This document shows, one piece after another, positions 1-11,056 of a stretch of 64,000 nt of DNA (the first letter of the stretch is position 1; each line of letters opens with the position of its first letter). The translations under genes were made by a program, and so were the position numbers. Source of the stretch: Henricia sp. BOLD:AAB3569 (taxonomy: Eukaryota > Echinodermata > Asteroidea > Spinulosida > Echinasteridae); contig JBBELK010000459.1 of assembly GCA_037783545.1 (NCBI GenBank), positions 983,164 to 1,047,163 on the forward strand, written 5' to 3'. The notes under the pieces were generated by a model, which was not told where the DNA came from, did no database searches, and saw only the letters and a program-made list of their open reading frames with translations.

Positions 1-306
1 CTGTCTGGGATGGAAAGCAATCAAATGAGGCTGGAGCGAAACCAGGTCTCCACCATGTTGATTGTGAATACTGCAGTCTTCTTTTTATGCCAGATAGTTT
101 ACCGCTCCAAGGGATTGGTTAATGTATTGACACATTTCACAGATCTAGAGCCCATATTGTCTCCTGACCAGTACAACAAGCTCAATATGGTATCCCAAAT
201 GCTCGTTCTCATTAATTCAGCTGTTAATCCAATCGTTTACAACATTTTCAGCAAGAGTTACCGCCGAGCTTTTATGGAGGCTTTCTGCACGCGGAGACCA
301 CACTGA
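1..306 (+). CDS. Rhodopsin-type GPCR copy A, 3' end only (TM6-TM7)
   Basis: The frame is open from base 1, so the gene starts outside the window. It encodes the end of intracellular loop 3 (MESNQMRLERNQ), TM6 (TMLIVNTAVFFLCQIVY), an extracellular loop, TM7 with the class A NPxxY motif as NPIVY, and a short basic tail (SKSYRRAFMEAF) with a stop at 304-306. TM6 has FFLCQ where most class A receptors have CWxP. It is nearly identical to the 3' part of copy C (11,800-12,096). The closest general look is a peptide receptor of the TRH/neuromedin-U type, but the ligand cannot be told. Whether this copy is functional depends on sequence to the left of the window. Confidence 0.85.
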   Translation: MSGMESNQMRLERNQVSTMLIVNTAVFFLCQIVYRSKGLVNVLTHFTDLEPILSPDQYNKLNMVSQMLVLINSAVNPIVYNIFSKSYRRAFMEAFCTRRPH

Positions 307-1345
307 GCCCACATTTATCCCAGACTCCGATAACCATAGACACCCTTCTCTTGAAAACCCACCACAGCCGAGGGGCCATCCAGAACATGAAGTGTACGTT
401 TTGCGTTGCTGTCAAACGGTCCCAGTTTGTTGTTATGATATGCACCGTTTTGTTTAACAACCACACAAACTGTATCGTATTTGTCCACAATGGTTGCTTA
501 ACATCACTGGATAGCCACGCACGTTATCTCACAAGTGTATGACTGTACTGTTTGGAACGAACCCTCAAAAGTTTGGTTGTTGTTGATGAGTGTCGGCAGT
601 CGCTGCAGAGCGTGGCACAGAAACGACGCCGAATTGTTGACTTTATCGCATGAATAACTATTGATTCCGAGACTTGTGTTTCAAGGTTGTCCTCACGTAA
701 TCTTGTGAACATGCTCGCTAAAGCTCGCATAAACTGGACATTCCTCATGAAAACAATGAACCATTAACTTTTGTCCACTGGAACCTGCGCTTCAGAGTCT
801 TACTGTAGGGCTCAATTGTTGTAAACAAAGTGGGGGGAAAATGGTCAGTAAGGTTTGGGACTTGTATGTGGCAGATATGAGAAATATGATTTGCTTGTGA
901 AATATTGAAAATACTGTATTGCATTGTATATAAACCACGTGCCGACTGTGTAAATTTGAGTGGGTTTGCACTGGATAATGGAATATACTTTGCATTAGAT
1001 ATACGGCTTAAAAAAAAAAAATATAAATTATACTTTGACCAAAAGGTCAAGGAGGCCGAGAGGTGTAACGCAATTTTAAAAAAGAAGGTAAAAAAGCACA
1101 AAAAAACCTAAAAATTAACTTAATTGATTCATTAACTTTTATTTTTTATTTCTGTTCATTGAGAGGATAATTATGCAAAATGCACAACACATTTACTCAA
1201 TTATTTTAGTATTTACTTATTTTTTTTCAGTATTTACTGAAATATTTTAGGAGGACTTTAATTGACATTTGCCAAGCTCCTTCTGTCACTAAATTCAAGT
1301 CACATATTAAGAGACACCTTTTTATTCAGAATTACCGGTCTTGAT
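307..1345. repeat. Duplicated 3' flank of the GPCR unit (copy A)
   Basis: This non-coding 3' flank is shared with copy B (about 7,007-7,560) and copy C (about 12,097-12,900). The first 800 bases are close in all three. Around 1,255-1,345 a short stretch reads SVTKFKSHIKRHLF before a stop, which resembles the very end of a CR1/Jockey-type LINE reverse transcriptase. The same stretch recurs near 8,040 and 15,430. The short open frames here on both strands are repeated with the flank and show no protein family. Confidence 0.7.
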
Positions 1346-1760
1346 GCTTTTGAGTACTTTTGAGTATATATGTGAGTATTCAAGTATTATTTTCTTTTTT
1401 TTCTACTTGTCTTTTAAATTTTGCCCATTGTTAATATTTAACCCTAAGCGCCCAACTTTTTTGCATTTTTTTGTAATTTTTTAAAATGCACAAAGGTTGG
1501 CATGTTGGAAAGAAAAACGATACAATCGAGATCGTACATGAACATATGATAGATTGTACATGTACGACCTTGGCACTGAAAGGGTTAATTTTGTGTTTTT
1601 AACCATGTATGTTAATTACTCCCAAATGTGTTTCTACCATGTAAAGCACCTAGAGGCCCTGGCAATTTGTATTATTTACATGTAAGATTTACTATTATTC
1701 TTTACAAATGTGGACAAATGTCCATGAGTTTGGGAAATCTGGATGCAGTGAAAAGCAACT

Positions 1761-1833
1761 TGGCTCCACCGGGATTCGAACCGCGGACCTTCTGCTTAAC
1801 GTACAGACGCTCTACCAATTGAACTATGAAGCC
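1761..1833 (-). tRNA. tRNA-like sequence, probable pseudogene or SINE-type relic
   Basis: Read on the minus strand this is 73 nt with a 7-bp acceptor stem (GGCTTCA with TGGAGCC, one G-T pair), a D-arm with box A (TAGTTCAATTGGTAGAGC), an anticodon stem TCTGT/GCAGA and a box B (GGTTCGAATCC). The anticodon loop ACGTTAA would give anticodon GTT (Asn). However, position 33 is C instead of U and the T stem has mismatches. It also lies within the duplicated flank (second copy at 15,860). I therefore favour a tRNA-derived relic over a working tRNA gene. Confidence 0.45.
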
Positions 1834-2504
1834 AACTGGTGGTCTCGAATCAAAAACACATATGGACTGGCATAATTTCCCTCGGGGAAATGAGACCCAC
1901 TTGTGCTCACTCACAGTCCCTCGTAAATGGTTCCCGTCCACATATTCACATAGGATGAATATGAGGACCGGTAAAGGGTGCTTCATCTTGATCTATGATT
2001 GGTCGTCTTTGCGCGTGCGAATTGTGTGCATTATATTTTAAAAATTGACGAAGCTCTTTGTTTTAGACAATTGATTTGGCTATATATCAAAATGCACGGC
2101 CGGATTACACATGCCATTAATGCAAAATATACGCACTTACTAAAAAAGAAAAACACGTGACCACGGGCAGATTTCTGCCTGTCATGTCCGTCCTTTACCG
2201 ATCCTTATATTTTCGCAATAAGCGATAGGATCGGGAACCAATCTAAGTCCCTCGGGGCCTATAGACGTGCATTAGTGACCTCATTGCCAGTCCAGCCTTG
2301 CCTACTTTTTGCGTGCAACGCGTGTCATACAACGATACGTGACCGATAACGTACCAATCAGATAACAGGGATTTATTCTGGTGTTTAATAAACATTAATT
2401 AATTAATAAATCCACTTCGCGACGGGAAACTGCATATGCAATTCTGAGTGTGGGTGTCTTGGGGGCGGTTATACAGAATTAGTCCCATGAATTAGACCAG
2501 GGCA

Positions 2505-2665
2505 GAGCTGGTCACTATTATCTTGTTGGCTTGGGGTCAAGTCAGTTTTTGGTTTTTGACCTGTGACTTGACTCTGGAGAAAATGACTTGTGACTGGACT
2601 TGGGAAATAAGATTGATTTACGACTTGAAATAAAAACTAGTCATCAAGTCTCCAGCCCCAGAGAC
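2505..2665. repeat. Degenerate GACTTG/AAGTC short-motif repeat
   Basis: Imperfect repeats of GACTTG, CAAGTC and GACTTGTGACT fill this stretch. The paralogous block in copy C (17,085-17,245) has the same repeat. Similar motifs form independent tracts at 28,440-28,700, 33,785-34,345 and 62,575-62,690. Confidence 0.6.
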
Positions 2666-2749
2666 ATACATGTATACTGCATAACCAAAACTGGAAGTGC
2701 AGTCTCCTGCTCCAAAGCAATAAATTAGAAAATGCCTATAGCGTCCGTC

Positions 2750-2960
2750 GCGAAGTGGTTATAATAGCCATGAAAGATTATTTGCTAATTATTAGCGATG
2801 CACAGAGTACATGTTAAAGCAGATTAACAGTGTCCATAACCTGATTGATCTACTAATTACCACATGTAATTAGTCTGTTCGCAAAAGAAAATAAGTTTTA
2901 TGTCTTTCGCAAAATGAAATGATGATTGCATTTCAAGGAATATAACTCTCCCCCGCCCCC
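2750..2960 (+). repeat. Orphan copy of the GPCR promoter-proximal region
   Basis: The order of motifs (ATAGCCATGAAAG, then CCATAACCTGATTGATCTAC, then TGATTGCATTTCAAGGAA) matches the region just upstream of copies C (10,515-10,760) and E (21,985-22,230). No receptor coding sequence follows here; unrelated sequence begins at about 2,960. I read it as the promoter end of a further receptor copy whose body was lost. The same segment in copy C has been amplified to about nine units (17,818-19,021). Confidence 0.6.
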
Positions 2961-3490
2961 CGCCCACATGGGCCCTTCGGTCACTAATTCTTACTTTTGT
3001 ACTGTGAGGTGGACCGTGGGCACATGGTGGAAGCGCCACGTGGCCAAAACCTCAAAGCGAGCTTGGAAGTCTTCTCGTGTGAGTAGCTGGCGTATCCGGT
3101 CGTTTTATGGTTTTAAGCAGGCCTCCCACTGTGCGATTTTCGCCACGAATTTCCAACGATTAGCTACGATTTGGTACGATTTTGTATAGAGTCTATAGAC
3201 AGTCTCTGGTAACAATCTCACGAAATCGTACCTATTGTTAGAAATTTGTGGCAAAAATCGCACAGTGGAAGGCCCGCATAAAAAGCCGGCCTCTCACTTT
3301 GCAATTTTGGCTACGAATTTCCCACTATTTGTCATTTACACAGCTCATATACGTCCTTTTCGTACACTTGCTCAGCTGTCTTTGGTCATTTTCAAATTAC
3401 CAGCCCATCTCAATTTACGTTTATTATAATAACAATTCTTTCTTTTCATGTACGGTGTTTGTGTACAAATGTATGTATATAGCACATAAT

Positions 3491-3681
3491 GTTATGGCCG
3501 AGCGGTCTAGTGCGTCGAACTTAAGTTCCTGTGCTGGTACTAGAATGTAGGTTCGATTCCGGGCCGCGACGGGTTGTGGCACCTGTGCCCTTGAGCAAGG
3601 CACTCAACCACACTTGCTCCCATTCCTGTAATTGGCGGTATCCCTCCACTGTTGGATGTGGTGAATAAATAAAAAAATAAT
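3491..3681 (+). mobile_element. tRNA-derived SINE, copy inserted in GPCR block A
   Basis: The head is tRNA-like (GTTATGGCCGAGCGGTCTAG for box A, GGTTCGATTCC for box B). It is followed by a conserved body (TTGAGCAAGGCACTCAACCA) and an A/T-rich tail with AATAAATAAA. The paralogous block C reads straight through at about 19,188-19,200, so the empty site is visible. Other members lie at 4,051, 27,815 (-), 43,040 (-), 43,803 (-), 46,605 and in part at 51,575. Confidence 0.8.
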
Positions 3682-4050
3682 CACAAACCACTGGAAACTG
3701 CCACTAGATAATTCATATTCAGCTGCCAAAGTTGCCAAATATGTAATTACGGTCCTCTCAAACTAATCAAGCGAATCGTTCGAACGCCGTCGCATATAAA
3801 ATATTTTAAAAAAATTTGGTCAAGGCCAATAACTATGACAGAAGCTAATGGATCCTGCCGTGTATTCCCATTTGGTCTGGGCGGTTCCACTGGTCTGGTA
3901 TAGATTCCCTAATTACTGCTCAGACTTATTGGAGGCGTACGTGTCACATGCACGAGAGACAAGGCGGAAATGTATGATTCAGTTAACAAATAATTGCAAC
4001 CATAATCTGCATAATGTTGAGTGTACTTGTCCAAAATGTATTGCGGTGTA

Positions 4051-4152
4051 GGCCGTGACGGGTTGTGGCACCTGTGCCCTTGAGCAAGGCACTCAACCAC
4101 ACTTGCTCCCATTCCTGTAATTGGCGATCCCTCCGCTGTTGGATGTGGTATA

Positions 4153-4195
<43 letters not shown>

Positions 4196-4211
4196 ATTAA
4201 TTAATTAATTA
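4051..4211 (+). mobile_element. 5'-truncated SINE of the same family with (AAAT)n tail
   Basis: The body motif TTGAGCAAGGCACTCAACCA is followed by a long (AAAT)n tail at about 4,150-4,200. The tRNA head is missing. Block C has an uninterrupted sequence at about 19,520, so this insertion is specific to block A. Confidence 0.75.
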
Positions 4212-4670
4212 ACTCGAATAGCGAAATGCCCTAAGGCCGCCGTAAACTATTACATAATGTTTGTATTTCCTGGGTTTTTCCCTCATCCGTTGTTTTATGC
4301 ATGTATACACAAATGCTATCCGACGATAACCACCTTACAAAATCAGATGACGTTTGAAGAAATGAATTAAGTTCCTCTCTTGTGTGTGAACTCCACACTC
4401 GTAGGCATTTGCCTACGAGTTCACAGTTCAAGTTTTCTTTTGAAGGAAACTTGGAAACTGATATGCTGCAATTATTGAGAGAGTTATATGGGCCATCCAC
4501 TAAAAGACACTAAACGTATCTCTATTTCTTTGTGTAAGGCCCTGCATCGATCTTTCTCACGATTGCATCCATACAGGAATTCTTTACTTTAATGAAACTG
4601 TTTTCTGTCAAACGGACGCAAGCCCAATTCACACCAATGACGTCACCATTTGTTACATACTAAGTAAACA

Positions 4671-4916
4671 GGGGCCAATTTCATAAAGCTGTTTAGCAAA
4701 AAAATGTGCTTAATCCAAAATTGGTTTGCTTCATAAAAATGGGTTTTTAGCATTGCAAAAACTTATGTGATGTGTATTATAATTGACTGGTGTTCTGCTA
4801 TTCTTACTAAAAACACAAGTTGATATACAATTTTGACTTTTAACCCATTTTTATAAAGCAAACAAATGTTGGATTAAGCTAATTTTTTTGCTAAACAGCT
4901 TTATGAAATTGGCCCA
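4671..4916. mobile_element. Palindromic MITE, terminal repeat GGGGCCAATTTCATAAAGC
   Basis: It has inverted ends of over 40 bases (GGGGCCAATTTCATAAAGC and its complement near 4,890-4,916) around a 150-base centre, with no open frame. A shortened copy is at 20,232-20,445 in block C. Related elements with ends GGGGCCAATTTCATGGCGC are at 31,056, 35,941 and 36,217. Confidence 0.75.
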
Positions 4917-5718
4917 AGGATAGTTCGTACCTCGATAGGAAAATGCAAGTTTTTAAAACCATTATATATAAAGGCACAAATATCGGTCCAATTACTTTTT
5001 TTTTACCTTCGTGTCTCTACTTTGGCGTTAAAATGTGTTGAATTTTTATGCCAAGACGAATTTTTACATCCGAGACGTTCAAAGATACTTTTTGTACGTA
5101 CGCATGATGCATGCACCTATAGTGGTTCTGAGCTACAGCAATTTGAATGTCTTCATGGAGGGTCGAAAACAAATTATACAAAGGCATGCATGCCGAATCG
5201 TAGTTGATTTAATTCGTAAAAACAAAATATAAGATAAATCTATAATAAACGACTAGTGTTTAATTTTAGAGCGTTATGATATTGAAGAAACTTTACATGG
5301 GGTTTTCAATTTAAAGTCATGCGAAAAACAATATGTTTAATAGAAAAAGAAATGTCATAAAAAAACGTGCTGTGTCTTTTTTCGTCCGACAGTAGATTCA
5401 TATTTTACAGTTGTCATCAAATTACAAGCATATCGCGAAATGTACTGGTGCCTGCAAACGCAAGCGATTTTTATTGCATTCATTAACATTTTATTAAATT
5501 TGCAGTCACTACTATGGAAGTCTCTCCCACGGTGTTGCTATATCTGGCGTTTTAGTAGAAACGTTTTAGCAAAGCCTGTTTTTAGTCGAGAATCAATTAA
5601 ATTTTGTAAAAGCATTAATCCGGTTAAACAGATAATAATAATCTGTTGTCTCGCAGCGACTCTTAAGATCAACATTTTAATGGTAGATAAGATTTAATCT
5701 CTCCTCCATACTCTGTAA
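4917..5718. other. Non-coding spacer, duplicated in block C
   Basis: I see no gene. This AT-rich stretch matches 20,446-21,213 almost base for base apart from small indels. Homology stops abruptly at about 5,718 (block A) and 21,213 (block C). In block C, receptor copy D begins at that point, so this is a recombination junction. Confidence 0.65.
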
Positions 5719-6546
5719 ACTGTGGTTGTAAACTGTGCTTACAGACTGTGCTTACAGACTGTGCCTACAAACCGTGCTTACCATGGTTGAGCCGAGGTTG
5801 ACACGATGCTGGAGTTAATGATGCTCGCTATGAAGACGCTGAGCGTTAATCGTTTATCCACTTTGAGAAACCATCTTTAAATCCAGAAATGCTTTAAAAG
5901 TATATCGTCCCGTTTCATACCTTCCACTCTGCACTCCGTTAGTAACATAACACTCTGCACCTTGTTAGTAACATATTATCATAATTTTGATGGCAGCTAA
6001 CTGTGAAAGTGTACAGTATTATGACAATCTGTTTAAAGAGCTAGAATCCCCCTTGACGAAAAATCCAGCATTTGCACCTTTTTCGATAGTCCACATATCC
6101 CTCCAGCCGACTTATATCGATGTTTATTTCAAATTGTCCGTTTTAAGTGGATAAATCGCAAGCAAAGTGCGGTTTTCGAAAATGAAATTTTCGCGATTTC
6201 TGAAATGCTCATTAGGTATTAATGATATGCGCATGACCCCGTGACGCAATCCTGAGAAACACGAGTACATGTATCACATGCATGCACAGTGTTGACAATC
6301 CGCGCGCGTTACATTTGAATGCCTGCAATCATGCTGCAATGCACTGCCAAGCGTCCTGATTGGTCCAGCAGAGGCGACAAGATTTCTGTTCCACTGCGAA
6401 ATGGGGCCTGTTTCAACAGGGCCACTGTACGCAGGAGTTAGGGAGTGCGTTAAAGGGGCACTGTCATGTGCACTCCTTTGGAGACGACAGCTTGTTGACT
6501 ACACGGAAAAGGTCACGTTGATCAGATTTTGTAATTTGATCACTAT
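5719..6546. other. Unique spacer between GPCR blocks A and B
   Basis: It starts with a few tandem copies of a TGTGCTTACAGAC-like motif (5,725-5,785). The remainder is not matched elsewhere in the window and I recognise no exon. The open frame entering copy B from 6,401 is probably fortuitous, because receptor homology begins only at about 6,547. Confidence 0.5.
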
Positions 6547-7006
6547 GGTCTTTTTCTGCCAGATAGTTTACCGCTCCATGGGATTGGTTAATGTATTGAG
6601 ATATTTCACAGATCTAGAGCCCATATTGTCTCCCGTCCAGTACACCAAGCTCCATATGGTATCCCAAATGCTCGTTCTCATTAATTCAGCTGTTAATCCA
6701 ATCATTTACAACATTTTCAGCAAGAGTTACCGCCGAGCTTTTATGGAGGCTTTCTGCAAGCGGAGACCACACTCATCCCAGACTCCGATAACCATGGAGA
6801 CTCTTCTCTTGAAAATCCTCCACGGCCGAGGGGCCATCCAGAACATGAAGTGTACATTTTGCATTGCTGTCAAACGGTCGCAGTTTGTTGTTATGATATG
6901 CACCGTTTTGTTTAACAACCACACAAACTGTACGGTATTTGACCACAATGGATGCTTAGCATCACTGAATAGCGGGATAGCCACACGTTATCTCACAAGT
7001 GTATGA
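6547..7006 (+). pseudogene. GPCR copy B, 5'-truncated (TM6 end to TM7)
   Basis: Homology to copies A and C starts abruptly inside TM6 (VFFCQIVYRSMG) and continues through TM7 with NPIIY and SKSYRRAFMEAF. TM1-TM5 are absent upstream. A small deletion just after the codons for RRPH removes the stop used by copies A and C. The frame therefore reads about 75 further codons through what is 3' UTR in the other copies, to a stop at 7,004-7,006. It cannot make a seven-helix receptor. Confidence 0.8.
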
Positions 7007-8106
7007 CTGTACTGTTTGGAACGAACCGTCAAAAGTTTGGTTGTTGTTGATGATTGTCGGCAATCGCTGCCGAGCATGGCGCTGAAACGACGCCAAATTG
7101 TTGACCTTATCGGCTGAATAACTATTGATTCCGAGACTTGTGTTTCAAGGTTGTCCTCATGGAATCTTGTGAACATGCTCGCTAAAGCTCGCATAAACTG
7201 GACATTCCTCATGAAAACAGTGAACCATTAACTTTTGTCCACTGGAACCTGCGCTTCAGAGTCTGACTGTAGGGTTCAATTGTTGCAAAAAAAGTGGGAA
7301 AAAATGGTCAGTAAGGTTTGGGACTTGTATGTGGCAGATATCAGAAAAATTATTTGCTTGTGAAATATTGAAAATACTGTATTGCATTGTATATAGACCA
7401 CGTGCCGACTGTGTAAATTTGAGTGGGTTTGCCCTGGATAATGGAATATACTTTGCATTAGATATACGGCTAAAACAAAAAAAATCCAAATTATACTCTG
7501 ACCAAAAGATTAAGGAGGCCGAGAGGTGTAACACATTTTATCGGTCAGTAGCATTTGGGAACACCTCTTGTGGCAAGGATGACTGCACCAGCCTCTGTAA
7601 GAGCCACTGAGGCAGGGTGCGCCACTCTGCCTAAAATGCACCTCGAAAACCTGCACTTCTGGGGCTGTTTGGGAAACGTGTGACTCCAGAAGTCGGCTTA
7701 ACCCACTCAGGTTTAATTAGGTTGAAAAGTCAACAAAATTACGTTTGCGATGTTTGTGTATTTAAAATACTGCCCTGGTACTTACAGAGCATAATTTTGT
7801 CGGTGACACCACAAAGTGACACGCAGTGGTACTTACGTGCGTATCTCGAGTACAAAATGACGTCCGGATGTAAATTGTGACACCCAAGTACTTCATGTGT
7901 GTCTGAATGTGTATGTTTTAATTTTGTTTTCTTGCATAAATTCAATGCGTACTTGCGTGTCAGTTTGTGAAAACCGAAATTCGTGCGTTGCAAGTCTAGT
8001 CTAAGAAGTGCGCGAAATTCAGTTTTTGAGAACTGAAGTATTTTAGGAGGAGTTTAATTGACATTTGCCAAGCTCCTTCTGTCAGTAAATTCAAGTCACA
8101 GATTAA
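7007..8106. repeat. Duplicated 3' flank of the GPCR unit (copy B)
   Basis: This matches the flanks of copies A and C. The part at about 7,500-7,680 (GGAGGCCGAGAGGTGTAAC onward) is also found inverted in a DYNC2H1 intron at 38,685-38,965, so it is itself a dispersed repeat. No coding sequence is seen. Confidence 0.65.
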
Positions 8107-8606
8107 AGGTACACACCGGCCTACTGTTTACATGATTTAGTGAAAAAAGATCATCAAAATATCCCGTAATTTACTAAAGAAGTGCAAAATTAACAAAAAC
8201 GGTCAAAAGACGGGTTATACGCTTTACCAGCCGTTGCAACTACGCGCGAGCCTCACGACTTTGTTTAACTTTGTTTAACTTTGTTTCATACCTGTATAAA
8301 TAGTCTCTCTTTTGTCAATTACTTATAAATATTGGGGGGAAATCAGAGTTGAATTTGGTGCAGTTCTGCAGTAACAAACGTTTATACGGCTGGAAATACA
8401 ACTAACTCACAAGACCACGTGACTTTTCGGAACCAGAATTTGGTTCCGAAAAGTCACGTGACCTTGAATTTTTCAAAAGTGCTCAAAAACGGCCAAATTT
8501 TACAGCGTCTTTTCAGGATATATCTAATTTACTTTCGAAGGCGCTTCAGAATAATGTATGGGTCTATTTCCAGCCCAAAATAGCCCAACAAAGCCGGTGT
8601 GTTCCT
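8107..8606. mobile_element. TTAA-flanked MITE (piggyBac-like), 500 bp
   Basis: Its ends are AGGTACACACCGGC and GCCGGTGTGTTCCT, flanked on both sides by TTAA (8,103-8,106 and 8,607-8,610). Block C at about 15,483 has the uninterrupted sequence around a single TTAA. It shares its right TTAA with the next element. The TTAA target preference is the piggyBac hallmark; no transposase is encoded. Confidence 0.8.
8416..8460. repeat. Perfect 20-bp-arm hairpin with CACGTG ends
   Basis: CACGTGACTTTTCGGAACCA is followed by a five-base spacer and its exact complement. It lies inside the TTAA element 8,107-8,606. Confidence 0.9.
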
Positions 8607-8610
8607 TTAA

Positions 8611-8969
8611 AGGAGCGTGACCAGAGTTTCTGGAAAATAGTTTTCGATGTAACTTACCAATATTATCAAGTAACTCCCATACACACCTCCCATGTCCCAA
8701 AAACCTGAAAACATTTGCAATTTCCAGTAAAAAATTGAACAAAACTATCGAGTCGGCTTTCAGCGAATAAACGTTGATACTGGAAAATTAGTTTACAAAT
8801 AATCGGTGGATTTTCGACGATATCCTCGGAAATGTGCGGCCTAGAAGCGCGGGAGTTTCAGTTTCGTAATCAGAAAAATATAACGGATGTTATGATATAA
8901 AAATCTCATGACCCATAAGGTAAGTCCCGGGGAGTTATGGGTAAAAAAAAGTGATCTGGTCACACTCCT
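8611..8969. mobile_element. Second TTAA-flanked MITE, 359 bp, back to back with the first
   Basis: Its ends are AGGAGCGTGACCAGA and TCTGGTCACACTCCT, with TTAA on each side (8,607-8,610 shared, 8,970-8,973). Its right half (ATAAAAATCTCA and TGTGATC near the end) recurs in DYNC2H1 intron sequence at 24,004-24,210 and 29,500-29,650. The latter also ends in CTCCT plus TTAA, so this is a dispersed family. Confidence 0.78.
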
Positions 8970-9634
8970 TTAAGACGCACCTTATTATTCAGAATTACCA
9001 GTCTTGATGCTTTTGAGTACTTTTGAGTATATTTGAGTATTCAAGTATTATTTTCTTTTGTTACAACTTGTCTTTTAAATTTTGCTTTTAACTCTTTGAG
9101 TGCCCATTGTTAATATTTAACCCTAAAGCGCCCAACCTTTTTGCATTTTTTTGTAATTTTTTGAAATTGAAGTCATACATCATAACATGCACAAAGGTTG
9201 GCATGTTGGAAAGAAAAACGATACAATCGAGATCGTACATTAACATATGATAGATTGCACATGTCAACCTTGGCACTGAAAGGGTTAATTTTGTGTTTTT
9301 AACCATGTATGTTAAATACTCCCAAATGTTTTTCTACCGTGTATAGCACCTAAACATGTAGGCTTTAACACGCAGCGTGTAGTTCGAGAAGATAATGCAT
9401 GGCAGCCAATCATCCATCTCCACAGCCATGCTTTTTGAGCGCAACGCGTGTCATAGTTATACAACGATACATGTACGTGACCGATAAAGTACCAATCAGA
9501 TGACGGGGAATTTCAGATAGTTTGATCCCCCTGTGTGATTGAAGATATGCATGATTAAAACCAACCTGAGCAAAAAAACAGCTCCGTACTTCATCTAACT
9601 TTTGAGAAAACAGTCAAAAAAGGGTTTGCAGTCA

Positions 9635-9800
9635 TTTCGCCCCAAAACCACTTCGCCCTGAACCATTTCGCCCTGAACCATTTCGCCCTGATCCACAGCC
9701 TGTGCACGATCGGTTATGGGGCAAAGTGGCATTTGGGCGATGTAGTGTTTGGACGAAGTGGTTTGGGGCGAAATGGCACTTAGGCAAAATGGTTTTGGGG
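9635..9800. repeat. TTTCGCCC/GGGCGAA motif repeats in both orientations
   Basis: Repeats of CATTTCGCCCTGAAC at 9,640-9,695 are followed by inverted GGGGCGAAATGG-type repeats at 9,715-9,805. The same words build a larger array at 54,524-55,010. Confidence 0.65.
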
Positions 9801-9997
9801 CGAATTGAATTTTCGTCTCATGAGACGAAAACTAATTGTTTTACTCATTCCTCAAAGACTATAGCACTTCAGACAAAACCATTTCCGGGGAGGTTTTCTA
9901 CGGTCATCATGTTTATATTGTATAAGTTAGGCGTAAATCTGTGAACATTTCTGATTTTCGAGATTACCAATGATGTATACTGGCTTTAAAACATTAA

Positions 9998-10507
9998 AGA
10001 CGGAGGCTCGTCAATACAACCACAAACAAATTTGTGCCAGGAATTTCACCGCGCTTCATATCTTGCCCGAGTAGGGCAGCTGCTCTTATAATCCCAGAGG
10101 CTGGAGGCTCATTATTTATGTGAGCTTACCACAGTGTGTTTATGCGTTGCTAGGCTAATCAAATCACACGAGCGCGCATGTTTGTGTTGTATGTCGTTTG
10201 AACCAAAGAGTTTCCACGGTCAATTCAACCATCTATATGACACATTCTTGAAGCAAATGTTACCATATCTGTAATATAATGTGAATATGGCTAAAACTAA
10301 ACGTCATGAATTTACAAAGGGTGTTTTTTTCTGTGATAAATTTGATTTCGAAAAGATACACACCCTATTTGCAGAATGGACGAGGCTGTTAGCCTGCAAG
10401 TGGCCCTACACCCTCTGGGACCGTAAGAGCGGCTGCCAGGGCAAGGTATGGAGCGCGGTGAAATTCGTGGCACGAATTGTCTGTTGCGCATTGACGAGCC
10501 TGCATCT
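9998..10507. mobile_element. TTAA-flanked long-arm MITE upstream of GPCR copy C
   Basis: The left end reads GGAGGCTCGTCAAT and the right end ATTGACGAGCCTGCATCT, inside TTAA at 9,994-9,997 and 10,508-10,511. The inverted arms extend over about 150 bases (GGGCAGCTGCTCTTA against TAAGAGCGGCTGCC). It belongs to the AGGCACAGGCTCGTCA family also at 27,657, 40,168, 40,401 and 42,161. Its right tip is also present upstream of copy E (about 21,972), so it was in place before that duplication. Confidence 0.75.
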
Positions 10508-10779
10508 TTAATACTCAATAGCCATGAAGGGTTTGCTTATAATATGTAACAGTATCATGCGCAGAGCACATGTAAAAACAAATTAACACCTGTCCATAAC
10601 CTGATTGATCTGCTAATAACCACATGAATTAATCATTCTGCAAAGGAAATCATGCTTTAATGGAGACATTAATAGGTTACGTGTCATTTACTAAATTAAA
10701 TTAAATTGAATTATATCCAAAAATGATGATTGCATTTCAAGGAATATAACCCCCCATCAGGTTTATGAGATGAGTATAG

Positions 10780-10786
10780 TATATAA
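10780..10786 (+). promoter_or_regulatory. TATA box of GPCR copy C
   Basis: TATATAA in the context GTATATAAGC, 277 bases before the probable ATG at 11,057. The element and its surroundings are conserved upstream of copy E (22,254-22,260). Confidence 0.6.
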
Positions 10787-11056
10787 GCAGCGATATAATT
10801 TGCTTTGCTATCAGTTGACAGTGGTTGCCGGCTAGTGAATGACTGCAAATTGAACTTGTGTACATAGCTTTACTGGTTTGATTGCAAGCCTGTGGTTCAG
10901 CGCTTATACGGACACTCTAACCAATTTGAGCTACCCAGTGCTAGGTTGGTTAAGTCTGAAAGCTGCAAATTATCTTTACTTGTGGAGAGACTGCAAGTTG
11001 TAAGAGACTGCACGTTTGGTGTGACGTTTAGACAAGTTGACTTGAGTGCGCATAAA

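Noticed and set aside
6401-6546. N-terminal extension of GPCR copy B (MGPVSTGPLYAGV)
   Set aside because: It has no counterpart in the other receptor copies; it is fortuitous open frame from unrelated sequence.
10281-10511. Two overlapping small frames upstream of copy C
   Set aside because: They fall in a TTAA-flanked MITE with long inverted arms.
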